Both the position numbers and the translations under genes were made by a program. The notes below the pieces were generated by a model. That model was given only the letters and a program-made list of their open reading frames with translations, was not told where the DNA came from and did no database searches. A DNA stretch of 37,781 nucleotides from Gnetum montanum (taxonomy: Eukaryota > Streptophyta > Gnetopsida > Gnetales > Gnetaceae), in NCBI GenBank assembly GCA_015680685.1, contig MNCI01035832.1:921051-958831 (forward strand). Reading direction: 5' to 3'. Shown here piece by piece: positions 1 through 10,139 of this stretch; the stretch's first letter is position 1, and each line of letters begins with the position of its first letter.

Positions 1-199
1 CTTATTGTAAGATGAATAAAAGTAAATCAAACAAAGAAATAGTAAAATTTTCAACGATGGTATAAAACAAAAATAAGTAAATTTGAAAAATGTGCAAAAT
101 AAAAATTTATAAAAAAATACAAAAGGAACTTAGGGCTTTGAATATTTAGCATTGGTGGCCATATTCCCCACGACTACGGTGGTAGGAGGCAATCCAAAA

Positions 200-740
200 T
201 AGGGAGCAAGGTTATCCACCAATAGAGGTAGCATTGGTACTAGCTATCCTAGGCTCATGGAAAGGTTTGGTTTGTTGGACTTTGGCCAATAGTTCCTTGT
301 CTAGGCTCTTAGGTTTGTAAATCATCATGGCCCCTAAAGAAAAAGTTGCATGAATGACATAAGGTCCTTCCCACAATGTTTGAAATCTGGTTCATTGTGG
401 CACATGTGTGGGATTCTAGTAGAGAACCTTATCTCCTAGTTGATATTTAAGTTTTCTAATCCTTAGGTCATGACATTTTTTATGGAAGGCCTATGCAATT
501 TGTTAGATGATAAGGTAGCTAATCAATTCTCATCTAGCAAGTTAAGGATTATTAAAAATTCTTTTTGTGCTAGATCAAGGTCAAGGTTGAGATCACACGT
601 CATAGATAGTGTACGGAGTTTTGCTTGAATGGGAAGCATTGGAAGTTTCCTGTACACTAACTCATAGGAAGAGTAGCCTATAGGGAGTTTCCATGTGGAG
701 CAATATGCCCAAAGAGCATCATTCAGTTTGTGCTCCAATC
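200..740 (-). pseudogene. Integrase C-terminal domain remnant (Athila/Tat type element)
   Basis: Decayed C-terminal part of the retroviral-type integrase, the domain that binds DNA non-specifically during insertion. On the minus strand at about 280-460 a QLGDKVL segment is followed by WEGPYVIHATFSLGA, matching the GPY/F module (GDKVL...GPFVI...GAV). The piece at 523-738 carries the preceding helical segment, with DALWAYCSTWKLPIGYSSYELVY, shortened here to its marker PIGYSSYELVY, corresponding to the family pattern for A-Y-x-T-x-K-x-x-x-G-x-x-P-Y-x-L-V-Y. Stops separate the pieces. It continues from the catalytic core at 873-1157. No function is expected. Confidence 0.75.
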
Positions 741-872
741 TCGCCTATACTTGTTAATAGTTCTCATCAATATTTTCGTAATCTCCCTATTGGTGACTTC
801 GGCTTGACCATTTGCTTAAGGGTGGTATGGTGTAGTCAATTTGTGTTCAACCCCTAAGCGTTGCATTAGCTT

Positions 873-1157
873 TCAAAAAGTTGCACCCGTAAAATGTGTG
901 CCATTGTCAAAAATAAATGCATGAGGCATGCCAAACCTATTTATGATTTGTTGTTGAATAAATTGTGCAATTGTAGATGATGTACAATCCTTAACAGTGG
1001 TTGCTTCCATCCATTTTGTAAAGTACTCAACGACAACAATGATGTAGGCTTTTCCATTGGACATTAGTGTGATAGGCACCATAATATCAATTCCCCATAT
1101 GTCGAAGGGTTCTAAAGGTTGAATCCATTGTTGTGGACTCTCCATTCTAGTAGTCAT
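873..1157 (-). pseudogene. Integrase catalytic core fragment (rve domain)
   Basis: Part of the DDE integrase core that joins element ends to target DNA. The translation shows FDIWGIDIMVPI, with the first catalytic Asp in WGID. This is followed by SNGKAYIIVVVEYFTKWMEA, and then FGMPHAFIFDNGTHF, with the second catalytic Asp in FDNG. The third acidic residue would lie in the next broken segment. The frame is open for 94 codons, about two thirds of a core domain. In the same direction at about 1160-1310 a decayed HHCC finger is visible (GDHYAGRRTAIKIL, then SCKHCQ). It belongs to the minus-strand Athila/Tat type copy. Confidence 0.85.
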
Positions 1158-1599
1158 TCCTCCATCACATTGACAGTGCTTACAAGACTAGACAAAATGA
1201 TGGGCACCCCAAAATAATGTGGGCTAATAATATCTTGTAAGTAGGATTTTAATGGCTGTTCGTCTCCCAGCATAATGATCCCCACAAGGACCCTCATGAG
1301 TGTCTTGGGGAACTCGTAGTTGATTTATATCAGGAATGCACCATCAAACCAAGCCATTGAGACATACTTTATAAAGTTGCCTATTGATTTCCATAAAATA
1401 CTTAGCTTGGTGAAGAAACTGTTATTTCTTTTTAGCATCTAACTCTTGTGGTGTTTGTTGTGTAAGGAGATAGGTGAGAATACTAATATACCAATTTGTC
1501 TCAATGGTTAATTGATTAGTTACTACACTTGCAAAGGGGAGTTCATCAGGGAAATGATCAAAAATTGGATACTTATCCTCTTTGCTGTCCCATCACAAC

Positions 1600-1990
1600 T
1601 GAGATAAATGATTAACAACTACGTTCTCGGTGCCTTTACGATCAATCATCGTAAGATCAAACTCCTATAAGATTACAAGCCATCGTATAATGCAAGGGCT
1701 CACCATTGGTTTATTCATTAGTAACCATATTGCACTATGATCTGTATGTACAAATACCTTATAACCTAATACATAGTGCCTAAATTTTTCTAGTGCAAAC
1801 ACTACAACCATGAACTCTTTCTTTGTTGTAGTGTAGTTAAGTTATGCACCAACAATACTCCTACTTGCATAGTAGATGTAATAAGGACATTTTTTCAATC
1901 TAACTATGTCAGTATGGCTCCTAAAGCATAGTTGGACATGTCAGTCATCATATGGAATGGTCTGATCCAGTCAGGAGCTTGTAGAATGGG
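1600..1990 (-). pseudogene. RNase H domain remnant (Athila/Tat type element)
   Basis: Remnant of the RNase H that removes the RNA strand of the RNA-DNA hybrid. On the minus strand one reads EKFRHYVLGYKVFVHTDHSA, where the TDH Asp is the family's catalytic position. Then comes IIRWLVIL, a TAG stop, EFDLTMIDRKGTENVVVNHL, ending in SQL before a stop. This matches the Ty3/gypsy ending RWLLLLQEFDLxIxDxKGxENVVADHLSRL residue by residue, with Q replaced by the stop and D by N. It is contiguous with RT on its high-coordinate side. Non-functional. Confidence 0.8.
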
Positions 1991-2119
1991 TGTTTCCATG
2001 AGCTTCTATTTTAAAGTTTGGAAAGCTAATTCACATTCCTTGGTCCATTTGAAAGGTACATCCTTTTTCATTAGTTCAACCAATGGTTTTACAACCTTTA
2101 AAAAGTTCTCAATAAAGTG

Positions 2120-2875
2120 TTTGTAATAGCTAGCGTATCCAAGGAATGACCAAATATCTTTTATAGTTTCAGGTTGCTGAGTAATTCCTTGGATAACTTT
2201 GATCTTTTTGGGGTCTACCTCTATCTCTATTTATGAGATCTTATGCCCTAGTACAATGCCTTCTTGGACCATTAAATGATTTTTTTTGTCAGTTGAGTCT
2301 TAAGTTGATTCCTACACATCATTTTAGTACTTGCTCTAACTAGTCTAAGGCTTGATCAAATTTTGCTCCATAGGTGGAGAAGTCATCCTTGAAGACCTCC
2401 ACACCATTTCCTATCTACTACTAGAATATGCTTAAAACTAATCGTTAAAACATTGTAGGGGAATTGCACAAGACAAACGACATCTTTTTGTATGCAAATG
2501 TTCCCCAAGGACTAGTGAACATAGTCTTGGCTTGGTCTTTTGGGGTTATTTGTATTTGGTTGTACCCACTGTACCCATCCAGAAAACTACAGTAGTGATG
2601 CCCTATAATGGTTTCTAAGACTTGGTCAATGAATGGCAATGGAAAGTGTTCTTTGAATGTTGCCGTATTCAGTAGCCTAAAATCTATGCACACCCTCCAT
2701 TTACCTCTCTTTTTGGGCACAATAACTAAGGGACTAACTCATTCACTATCAGCAATGAGGTATATGAAACCATCTTTTAGAAGTTGTTTAATTTCTTCCT
2801 TAACCACTTGCTTAAGCTTTGGGTTAAGTTACCTCTGTGATTATCTTCGAGGCTTCATGGAGGGGTCGGTGTAAA
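2120..2875 (-). pseudogene. Reverse transcriptase domain, broken (Athila/Tat type element)
   Basis: RT copies element RNA into DNA. The longest open piece (2445-2720, 91 codons) begins MPKKRGKWRVCIDFRLLN and continues through HFPLPFIDQVLE, SFLDGYSGYNQIQI and GTFAYKKMSFVLCN, matching RT blocks from the fingers to the primer grip. Catalytic Asp in FLDGYSG is present. The second catalytic box lies in another segment near 2378-2398 as VFKDDFSTYG, where the family has VFMDDFSVYG. After it, the connection reads with several stops down to about 2120. Non-functional because of stops and frameshifts; the lineage call rests on the HFPLPFIDQ and FxDDFSxYG forms. Confidence 0.88.
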
Positions 2876-3399
2876 TTCTATGTTGGAATATCTTAGGCTC
2901 TATTCCTGTTAATTTGGGATATGACCAAGAAAAAGCTTTCGACCATTTATTTATTACCTTCAGAAATCTCTCTTTTTATTGAGGAGCGATCTTAGCATTA
3001 ATAATTACCAATTTTCCATTCTTGAGAAACGTGTATTCCATACTGGTGGGTAATGGTTTTAACTCAAGGGGCTCCTACTTAAACTTATCAAGGATTTCCA
3101 ACTTCCCCTAGTTGATATTTTCAAGGTTAAGACTTAGAAGTTGGTGATGGACTTACTCTAATGTGTCTATGCTATTGATGTAAGCACAAGTTAAACCCTC
3201 AGTTGGTTCCATGCATATTGTTGAATTACTCTCTTGATCAGTTGTCAGCCACTGGGTGCCTTCTTGTCTTGTGGCTACTGCATACAAGCACCTTTGAATA
3301 TTAGTCACTTGTGCACACTGAATGCATGCAGGAAATGTTAAACATTGTACAAACCATGACTTCTACACATAATTACACCCTGTGTCACTATATGCGATG

Positions 3400-3770
3400 C
3401 ATGAAACTTTCCTCTTCTCAATCTTCCAAATGTATTTTCCTTTGATATTTCCAAGGAAATATTGCAGATTCCTAGGTGTGCATCAATTGTGCCTAGCCAT
3501 GCTCTTCCCATTATGATTGGGAAGTTCCCCTTACCATTGTTGACCTAAATCACTATGAAATCAGCTGGATACGACCATTCACAGAAAGTGGTAATAACGT
3601 CCTCCATTAGTCCTAATGGGACAGTGATGGACTGGTCAGCCAGCTCTAGACGAATGTTACTATTTTTTAGTGGAGGCAAGTTCTAGACCTTGTACATTTC
3701 TTGGGAGATTAAGTTGACACTAGAACCTAAATCTAAAAGAGCCTTGCACAGTTCATTCCCAACGATTTGT
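3400..3770 (-). pseudogene. Retropepsin-type protease remnant (Athila/Tat type element)
   Basis: Aspartic protease that cuts the element polyprotein. On the minus strand near 3717-3749 the reading is NELCKALLDLGSSVNLIS. This fits the OTA-lineage active site form CKALxDLGASxNLMP, in which DLGAS replaces the usual DTG or DSG. The remainder of the fold, toward lower coordinates, is interrupted. It is placed between gag and RT as expected. The active-site motif is clear; the limits are approximate. Confidence 0.65.
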
Positions 3771-3899
3771 AAATATATAAGAGGACTTCTAGAATCAGAG
3801 AATTTCCTAGGGAGATGGCCAGCCTTTATTCAATCAGTGACGACATGAGTCAACATGAATGTATGTGTTGGGCATGGTGTTTGGTCTAAAGGGAGTTCC

Positions 3900-4860
3900 A
3901 AAGTTTTGATTGGTAATGGTGCATATAAGAGATTAGCTACTTGTGGTTGCAAGGACTTAGTTAGACTATTTGTTCTAAAGAAAGGTCTTTTATTCATGTT
4001 GTTGTCAGGACTAATAGTAGATTGAGAGTTAACATCCCTTATAGAGTTACGTTGCTATGGCTAGGCAGGGAGCTCACCTTGTACAGCTGGAGTAGGTGGT
4101 AATGGAGATATGGGTGGAAGAGATGCAACTAGATGAGAAGGATAATATGTTTGTGGAACATCACCCCTAGGATAAGGAGTCCTATAATACTCATGAGCTT
4201 GGTAGTGAGGTTGAGGAGTGACATGACTAGTAGAGTCACATGGAGAGATTGGCTTCTGCATGTAATATCCATATGGGTTAGGTTGATAGTAAGGATACTA
4301 TTGCCATGGTGGTGGCATTCCCCATGATTGTGGGTGCTACCATTATTAATACTACTCAGTTGGTTGTGGTGGAGTTCCACTTGGATAATACATTAAGGGT
4401 TTGTGGAACTGTCTTAGGTTACCTTGAGGATAAGGTAATCTTTGGGGTGTTTGCCTTCTATTTAATCATGGGTTGAGTGCATACACCCCAAACTATTGCA
4501 GATGTCGAGAAACATCATTGTGTGGAAGACTTCCTAAGGTAACTTCACCACCCTCATTTTCACTTATGACATACAGGACATTCTAAGACAACTTTCCCTT
4601 CATGGATTCATGACGTTTCTCCTATTGTAGATCCCTTTGATGTTGTTCCTCCATGGATAGATACTCTCTGAAGTCATGATCATGAACAACATACTCTACC
4701 TATAAGTGCTACATACCAATTCATGTGAGATCATGAAGGAGCATGCCCAGCACTGAGCAATTGGGAGGTAACACTATGTTATCTTCTAAATCATGCCAAC
4801 GCAGTTGTTTATCCTAGTGGAGGATAAAGGTAAAGTTTGGTATATATTCATAATTTTCTA
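3900..4860 (-). pseudogene. Gag remnant with Pro/Tyr/Gln-rich tail (Athila/Tat type element)
   Basis: The region between the primer binding site and protease holds several broken minus-strand frames. One begins near 4800 with QLRWHDLEDNIVLPP, then EEQHQRDLQ. Nearer protease is a segment rich in proline, tyrosine, glutamine and histidine (4061-4261, for example TPQPHYQAHEYYRTPYPRG), followed by PPISPLPPTP. Low-complexity P/Q/Y segments are common in plant Ty3/gypsy gag proteins. No zinc knuckle is visible. Only about 2.2 kb separate the primer site from RT, so this copy may carry internal deletions. Identification rests mainly on position. Confidence 0.5.
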
Positions 4861-4971
4861 TTCAATGTGCAATATTCTTCTCTTTAATAATTGTAAGATA
4901 ACCAACCCTAAAGGGTTTGTTCCAATGATGAGAAAGATTTCCTAAGTTCTAGTTAGCACACAATCAACAAA

Positions 4972-4990
4972 GTCCCCAGCAACGGTGCCA
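4972..4990 (-). other. Primer binding site, tRNA-Asp type
   Basis: On the minus strand the sequence is TGGCACCGTTGCTGGGGAC. It starts one base inside the LTR end at 4992 and matches the 3' end complement of plant tRNA-Asp used by Athila-like elements (TGGCGCCGTTGCCGGGGA) with two changes. Both changes are C-to-T or G-to-A transitions. It fixes the orientation of the element and the inner edge of the LTR. Confidence 0.85.
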
Positions 4991-4991
4991 A

Positions 4992-5813
4992 TGATGAGTG
5001 GCGAGATATCCCTATGCTCAACCATATGAATACAAGCATCCATGCATGATTCGGTCGAGTTCCAAGGACTAAGTGCTTATGTGCCTTTGTAGAATAAGAA
5101 TTGGTTGATCAATCATTATCTTCCCAAGCTTACTTGTATAGCATGATTATATGGTTAAGTAAACTTAAGGTACATGATTTTTATGGCTTTTATGTTTTTA
5201 TGTCCTGGTGCTACAAAGGGAGGAGAGACATAACTAAGTAACTAATTTAATTTAACTACTCAACTATGCTTTAACTAGTCCTAACACTAGCATTCGTTCT
5301 CACTTACTATAGACATCTTGAACTAGTGCAACACTACTAGGATTACCAAACGGTAATCATTACTGGGTTACCAAGTGTTACATGCATGCTCAAAGTGGTC
5401 ATACTGAGTGTGCTTACTTAGGAGAGTTGTAGGGTGAGAGAGAGAACATTAATTAACTAAGGAAAAAATTAAGCAATAGAAATTAACATTAATTAATCTA
5501 TTTTTAATGCTTCAAGGTTTATCACAAATTTCATCTTTATTGTCGTACACAAGGCATGCTTAGGTACACAATGCTTGAACAAAGATCTGTTCACTTTATG
5601 ACTCCTACTGCAGGCACTCAGAAATAATTCTATCTCTGGAAAGGGAAAAAGATAAGAGTTTGGGTAAGGGACTAAGACTAACTACCAAAAACAAGTGTGG
5701 CCACCTCTTATTTATAGGCAACGAGGCAAGTCCCGATATCAGATGCCCAATATCATGTGGAAGGCTCCGATATCACGGATGCAATATTGCAGTCTTGATA
5801 TCACAGTTCATCA
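4992..5813 (-). repeat. 5' LTR of the Athila/Tat type element
   Basis: Begins TGATGAGTGGCGAGATA and ends GTTCATCA on the plus strand, so it has TG...CA ends extended to TGATG/CATCA. It aligns along its length with the solo LTR at 23622-24252, which fixes both ends. It is longer (822 versus 631 bp), mainly through extra sequence in roughly 5280-5490. On the minus strand a TATA box (TATAAATAAG, complement of 5707-5716) precedes the transcribed part, and U3 holds decayed GATATC motifs and a GCAATATTGC palindrome (5781-5790). The bases after it, ATAGG (5814-5818), are the presumed target duplication; its partner lies outside the window. Confidence 0.88.
5707..5716 (-). promoter_or_regulatory. TATA box of the Athila/Tat type LTR
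   Basis: The minus-strand string TATAAATAAG, followed by AGGTGG, matches the plant TATA consensus. The same string is at the equivalent place in the solo LTR (24112-24121). Conservation between two otherwise diverged copies supports it as the core promoter separating U3 from R. Confidence 0.65.
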
Positions 5814-5879
5814 ATAGGCCTCTTCCTTCTTTATGTTATCTTCTTCATGAATGTAGAATGAGTCAAATCCTAAGGTTTT

Positions 5880-6190
5880 CATATTAAAGATTACATTTCT
5901 TAATGCATTTTACATCTTCTCAAGTACATCAAAAAAAATTTCACCACTTGTTTTGAAATCATATTCCAAAAAATATACACTTCCTTCCTCTATGATTTAG
6001 CTTTTACACAAGAGTATTGAATATCTTCACATAGAATATACATCCATAGAATTTGAAATGGGAGATATTTAAGACCTTTCCATATAATAATTCATAGGAA
6101 CTTTTCTAACCTATTAAAGATATAATAATCTTGTTTAAGAAATAAGTATTCATGTGAACTATCTTATTCCAATAGGAATTTGGACCAAAG
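5880..6190 (-). pseudogene. Copia integrase C-terminal region remnant
   Basis: On the minus strand one frame shows a helical stretch with MNTYFLNKIIISLIG, then SSYELLYGKVLNISHFKFYG followed by CIFYVKI. This fits the copia integrase pattern ...Y..NR......TPYEL..G.KP..SH.KIFGC..YV. A second broken stretch, rich in charged residues, continues to the junction with the LTR. The catalytic core upstream (6190-6330) is too decayed for me to align. Confidence 0.65.
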
Positions 6191-6309
6191 GAATGCTTCA
6201 AAAAACATCTGCATATTAGATAATTGAAAACAATAAAATACATCATGGACTTAAAAGAAGTAACCATGATTAAGAAAAATTTAACATTTTTTTATGCCTT
6301 TAATTTTTA

Positions 6310-6435
6310 CATAAGACCCATCACCTACTTTAATTGACCCAAGACTCTTATAACCCTTATACTCTATGAAGCATTTTTATGAGGTTTCATATTATTACTA
6401 TAACTACTATCAATTATCCAAGTGGAAGGATTGAT
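6310..6435 (-). pseudogene. Copia aspartic protease remnant
   Basis: On the minus strand from 6429 the reading is PSTWIIDSSYSNNMKPHKNA, and further on VGDGSYVKIKG. It corresponds to the copia protease signature W(I/L)IDSGCSNHMT and the following (F)GDGS..KI.G. The active-site DSG has become DSS, consistent with a single G-to-A change, which would inactivate the enzyme. A stop lies between the two motifs. Confidence 0.75.
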
Positions 6436-6569
6436 TTACTTAGACAAGTAGAAAGTTTTAAAATGAGTGTTAAAACTATTACCTACTTACTTACCTTTGT
6501 CTTAGATTAATGAAGAATCTTCTTATAGTGCCTGATTATTGCCTTCTTGAATGGTGAGGTTTTCAAACC

Positions 6570-6625
6570 CTATTTTCTACAAATATTTATCCTTCCTGTG
6601 GCCATTCTTATTGCAAACTTGCTTC
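6570..6625 (-). pseudogene. Copia gag zinc knuckle remnant
   Basis: A minus-strand reading of QVCNKNGHRKDKYL followed by a stop resembles a copia CCHC knuckle (CxxCxxxGHxxxxC) from which the first and last cysteines have been lost. It lies between the gag body and protease as expected. Short and degenerate, so the call relies on position. Confidence 0.45.
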
Positions 6626-6841
6626 ATGGAATTGATTAACATGATGTAAAAGTGCTACTTCTTTATTGGAAATTAGATCTTTGAAGTCTTCTTCATTTTC
6701 TTGGGACTCTTCCTCTCCCTCTAAAATTGATGACTATCTCTCTTAAGTTGATGCTTCATTCCTTTGAGAATCTCCTCTTCCTTTTATTCTTTTTCCATGG
6801 CCTCTATCTATTTAAGAATTTTGAGCTACATAGGCATTGCC

Positions 6842-7467
6842 TTACCTTGATGATGAGAAAATTTTCAACTCTTGAAGAGCCTTTAGACTTGATACAAATT
6901 CATCTAAAGTGTAAGTAGAAAGGTCTTTTGTTTGTACTATGGTATTGATAACATTGATAAACCTATAGTCATAATACAATATTTTCATGACTTTGTACAT
7001 CTTTCCTTGCATAGGGTAATTATAATTATATTCTTCAAGATTCCTAAGAAATAAAGTGAGGCTTTCAAGAAAAAGCTTAATGGACTTATGTCTTTTGACT
7101 TTCATATTTTCAAACTCTATCCTTACTTTCAGCTCAATTTTTCTAATGGCCTTATTTCCCTTACACTCCTCTTGGAGGACATCCCAACATTATCTAGAGG
7201 TATTAGTTATAATTTTAGCACTAATGGCCTTAGTACAACTTGCACAAATAATAATCTTAGAAAAGCATATAACATAGTATCTCTATTAAATTACCTTCTT
7301 TGCTCTTTACTTAGAGCATTGACATTTATAGGAATTATAAGTTCATTTTTAACATAATACCATACCTCATTAATTATTGATAGATAATTAACTAAATGAG
7401 ACTAATAGAAAAAATCTTGAGACCTATAAAAACTGATAGAATTCTTAGGAATATCTTTAGAGGTCAT
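6842..7467 (-). pseudogene. Copia gag (UBN2-type) remnant
   Basis: Gag forms the virus-like particle of the element. The start is probably the ATG at 7467 (MTSKDIPKNSISF), 29 bases beyond the primer site. The middle includes a WDVLQEE-like block and KVRIEFENMKVKRHKSIKLF. The open piece 6842-7105 continues with LESLTLFLRNLEEYN and IVQTKDLSTYTLDEFVSSL. These match copia gag: LW..L...Y, L...FE.LKM...ESI..Y, and ...I...KDLSTLTLDELVGSLQAHE. Stops and a frameshift split it. Confidence 0.78.
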
Positions 7468-7495
7468 TTTCTTTACCTTCTACTAAATAGCATTT

Positions 7496-7509
7496 CAACT
7501 CCCATACCA
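7496..7509 (-). other. Probable primer binding site of the copia element
   Basis: Minus-strand TGGTATGGGAGTTG resembles the initiator-Met primer site TGGTATCAGAGC(C/T) used by most plant copia elements, sharing the TGGTAT core. It lies 29 bases upstream of the gag ATG, the usual arrangement. The second half is diverged, so the call is moderate. I cannot define the LTR that should lie on its high-coordinate side. Confidence 0.45.
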
Positions 7510-8170
7510 CTTATTATAGGTAGGTAGTCAAATAAGGTCTCTTTGATATTACTAATATAGAAATTTTAAGTTCACTAGAGTCATTTTTGGCCACCAAAAG
7601 TTGACAATGATTTATAGCTTTGTCATAGTTTGCAAAACCATGAGTCATGACATCTTACCATGGATCATGGTCAAGTTGTGTTGTGATAAAATGAGCTCAC
7701 CATGGGTTGTGGTCTATCTGAAATAGATAAAAAATATAATTTGAGGATACCACAAGCTAGTCATAAGTCATGGTCAAGTCATGGAAAATTTTTTGACCTC
7801 CTTGTACCTCCTTTATACTTTATATGTACTTACAAGTGGACTATGAGTCAAAAAAATATTTAATAATAGATCATGGATTATGGTAAGATCATGATTAAGA
7901 ACCACATGTTGTCCTTAAGTTATGATTGAGCACCATGAGTCATGGTAAAGTTGTGATTATTTTGAAGTGGTTTTGTATATATCATCAGTCATTATGAACT
8001 TGTGGTCTTATAGGAAATAGAGAATGATATTAAAACTAAAATTTGAAGATAAATAGAGTAGATCAAAGGTTCAAAGTTAAAAAATAAAGTTTAACAATGA
8101 TTTATAGCCTCCAAACATGAAAAAGCTTTCTTCAATTATAAACTAAATAACAATTGAGCCTTCAATATAA
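7510..8170. repeat. Non-coding stretch with dispersed CATGGGTCATGGTCA-like motifs
   Basis: No gene is visible. Between about 7640 and 7970 variants of (C)CATG(A/G)GTCATGGT(C/A)AAG recur at least five times (near 7648, 7670, 7760, 7868 and 7938). The same motif class recurs in the long LTRs at 12.1-12.6 kb and 26.4-26.8 kb. A direct repeat flanks the stretch: GACAATGATTTATAGC at 7602-7617 and AACAATGATTTATAGC near 8092. It may be a decayed LTR, possibly the copia 5' LTR, but I could not define ends. Confidence 0.5.
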
Positions 8171-8829
8171 CTTATTGAATGAAATAAAATGAAACTTTAT
8201 TATGTTCAAAGACCCATAGGATCTCTTGGACAAATATGACATTTTCATGAAAAATAAAGATAGAATCTATAAAATGACCAAGCACCAATGGAGGCATAAA
8301 AAAGAAATCATACAGGCTTTTTGTTATAATATTATAATGCTTTCTCAAATGGGTAGTCATAACATAAGAAAGAAACACACTTAACTCATCTTTAAGGATT
8401 CCTGATCTGCATAACCTATAAATGTGCTCTTCTCACAGGAGTTGAATCCATCTTTCACTTTCAATTCTAAGATGATGAGAACTTAAGTGAATCTTGCTAA
8501 TAACATTTTGATACCTAATGGGAAGAACATGAAATAGTGAGCTTCTATATCTAGTTTATTAGGTTTAGTGTGGTGTAAATAAAATTACCTCCTTTCCTTC
8601 ACATTAGTCCACATTTATGTTAAAACATCTACTTGACTAGTTGGTGAATATGCTTAGTATTTTTCTTCATATACTCCTAAGAGATATTCTATTTTCTCAA
8701 CTATTTCATCCCTTTAAAATATCAATCATGATCTTGCAAATTCTCAAGAACTACATTAGAGAATTTCTCTTATCTTGAGATATGCAAACTATAAGTGTAT
8801 GTAATGAATTGGCATCAGGCTTCTATTTC

Positions 8830-9350
8830 TAAAGGTAATAAATCACATTCACATAATAACACCAAGGTATTTGCATCTTTACCTTTTAACTTATCGAGAA
8901 GAAAACTTTTTTGTAATTTTTCAATATCTTTTTAAAGCTTAGCATTGAGTCCAAATCCCCAAACAATACATCCATACAATATTGTAGGATAGATGTTAGT
9001 ATGAAACATGTTTTTTCTAATCTTCCAAGCCTAGAGGCCTAAATTCTTGTATTTGAAAGCATATAGAGCCTTGAAATGTCCTACTATTTGTTATACACTT
9101 CCTTCACATATAATTATTCATATAATGAGAGCCAAATATTTCAAAGAATATACTATTTACACATTTGTACCTCCAAAATGAAAGTTATAGTACTTATTTC
9201 TTCTACCCTAGATCCTTACTTTGGTTTTATCTACATTCCCTTGAAGATTGGATGAACAAAAACAATTTTCTAAAATTTGCAACATATTTTCCATACATTC
9301 TATGGTACTGGAGTTCAAGGTAGCATCATCTACATATAAAAGAAGATTCA
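8830..9350 (-). pseudogene. LINE RT palm (YVDD) to thumb and C-terminal region
   Basis: The minus-strand reading starts MNLLLYVDDATLNSSTIECM, with the catalytic YVDD box kept. It continues through CSSNLQGNVDKTKVRI, equivalent to the LEVNLSKTKVMVF block. After a stop comes NFHFGGTNV and SLKYLALIM, equivalent to F.YGG..VE....YKYLGI. Further on are ILYGCIVWGFGL, IEKLQKSFLL and CECDLLPLEIEA, equivalent to LLYGCEVWG, IE.LQ..FL, and E.GR.PL.I. This succession identifies a LINE RT C-terminal half. At least six stops break it. Confidence 0.8.
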
Positions 9351-9354
9351 TTGT

Positions 9355-9990
9355 TTAGGTTCCAATTTTGATAACATGCTTATCTTGATCATTGCATAAC
9401 CATTTTTGCATTTCATCAAGAAAGACATCAAAAAGAGTTTGAAAAATTTGACAATATTTCTTAACTTTGATTTTTTTTTGGAATTGAATTTTTTTCTCTA
9501 AATTACTATATGATTTCAATAACCACTTCCTCATATAATTTTTGAGTTGTAAGAAAATATGAAGGAAAGACAAATTTATGCAAGCACAACCATAGTTTTA
9601 TATGGATTACTAAATCATATGATTTTGCAAGATTAATATATGAAATAAAAATTTTTTTAGCAGTTGTTGCAAATTCCATGTGATTTCTAAGAGTAACTAC
9701 ATAATCAATAGTAGAGTAATTCTATTTGAAACCTGCTTGACATCTTTTCTTGACCTGGTTACCTTTAGCCTAAGAATTAATTCTCTTTTCTAGCAAAGTG
9801 CCTAGCAAATTAGCAAAAAATATTACTCATAAAGATTATTCAATAATTGTTCAAATTATTTTTATGCTCCTTTTTATATACCAATATAGCTTTATTAGTT
9901 TTCTAATGTTTATTTAATCCTTACTCCATTTCTAAATTTAATTTGTGTCAAATTTCTCTATGAATAGTAAATTCTACTTACTTTAACAAT
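9355..9990 (-). pseudogene. LINE RT fingers and palm, N-terminal half
   Basis: On the minus strand near 9840-9780 the reading LLGTLLEKRINS, a stop, then AKGNQVKKR leads to CQAGFK, a stop and NYSTIDYVVTLRNHMEFA. These fit LG.LLE.RI..W.E.N.V....QAGFR...ST.D.I.TLR..IE. Then IFISYINLAKSYDLVIHIKL corresponds to the block F(V)DF.KAFDTV.H.LL, with the catalytic Asp replaced by Asn. LYEEVVIEI follows. The piece 9355-9573 holds FQTLFDVFLDEMQKWL, equivalent to LSPTLFGLYIDELE.FL. All blocks occur in order. Confidence 0.78.
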
Positions 9991-10139
9991 TCTACATATA
10001 AAACATCGAAATCTACAACTTTGCTAGATGCTCTGTAAGAGTAAATTGGAGAGGTTCTTATTGTACAATGGTAGTAAAATTATCATCTTGTCCTATGAAT
10101 AGCTTATTATAAAAGAAGCAAATATCTTGAAAAGAAAAA

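Larger units (their letters stand above)
1..5813 (-). mobile_element. Ty3/gypsy LTR retrotransposon, Athila/Tat (OTA) type, decayed, cut by window start
   Basis: Read on the minus strand from high to low coordinate, the order is LTR, primer binding site, gag, protease, RT, RNase H, integrase, which is the Ty3/gypsy order. Athila-like features are the DLGSS protease active site, the VFKDDFSTYG catalytic box (family form VFMDD), the HFPLPFIDQ segment in RT and a tRNA-Asp type primer site. The 3' part, where Athila elements may carry an env-like frame, lies outside the window. All frames are broken by stops or frameshifts, so it is a pseudogenic copy. The LTR abuts copia integrase sequence, so it probably inserted into the copia element. 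Assignment to Ty3/gypsy is firm; assignment to Athila rather than another OTA lineage is an inference. Confidence 0.85.
5819..7509 (-). mobile_element. Ty1/copia retrotransposon 5' portion, decayed and interrupted
   Basis: On the minus strand the order is primer site (7496-7509), gag, zinc knuckle, protease and C-terminal integrase, which is the Ty1/copia order, with integrase before RT. RT and RNase H are missing because the Athila/Tat type LTR begins at 5813. The simplest reading is that the latter inserted into copia integrase and the rest lies to the left of the window. All frames are broken. An exact copia lineage cannot be given. Confidence 0.75.

Noticed and set aside
1932-2126. 64-codon plus-strand frame
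   Set aside because: It lies opposite the minus-strand RNase H and RT of the Athila/Tat type element and shows no independent motif.
2608-2874. 88-codon plus-strand frame
   Set aside because: Antisense shadow of the RT domain, whose minus-strand reading aligns block by block with the family.
7056-7357. Hydrophobic plus-strand frames of 73 and 89 codons
   Set aside because: They overlap in different frames and are antisense to copia gag; the hydrophobicity comes from T-rich codons opposite Lys-rich gag.
9355-9573. Lys-rich 72-codon frame as a stand-alone small protein
   Set aside because: Its TLFDVFLDEMQKWL segment fits the LINE RT block before the YVDD box, so it is part of the LINE pseudogene.
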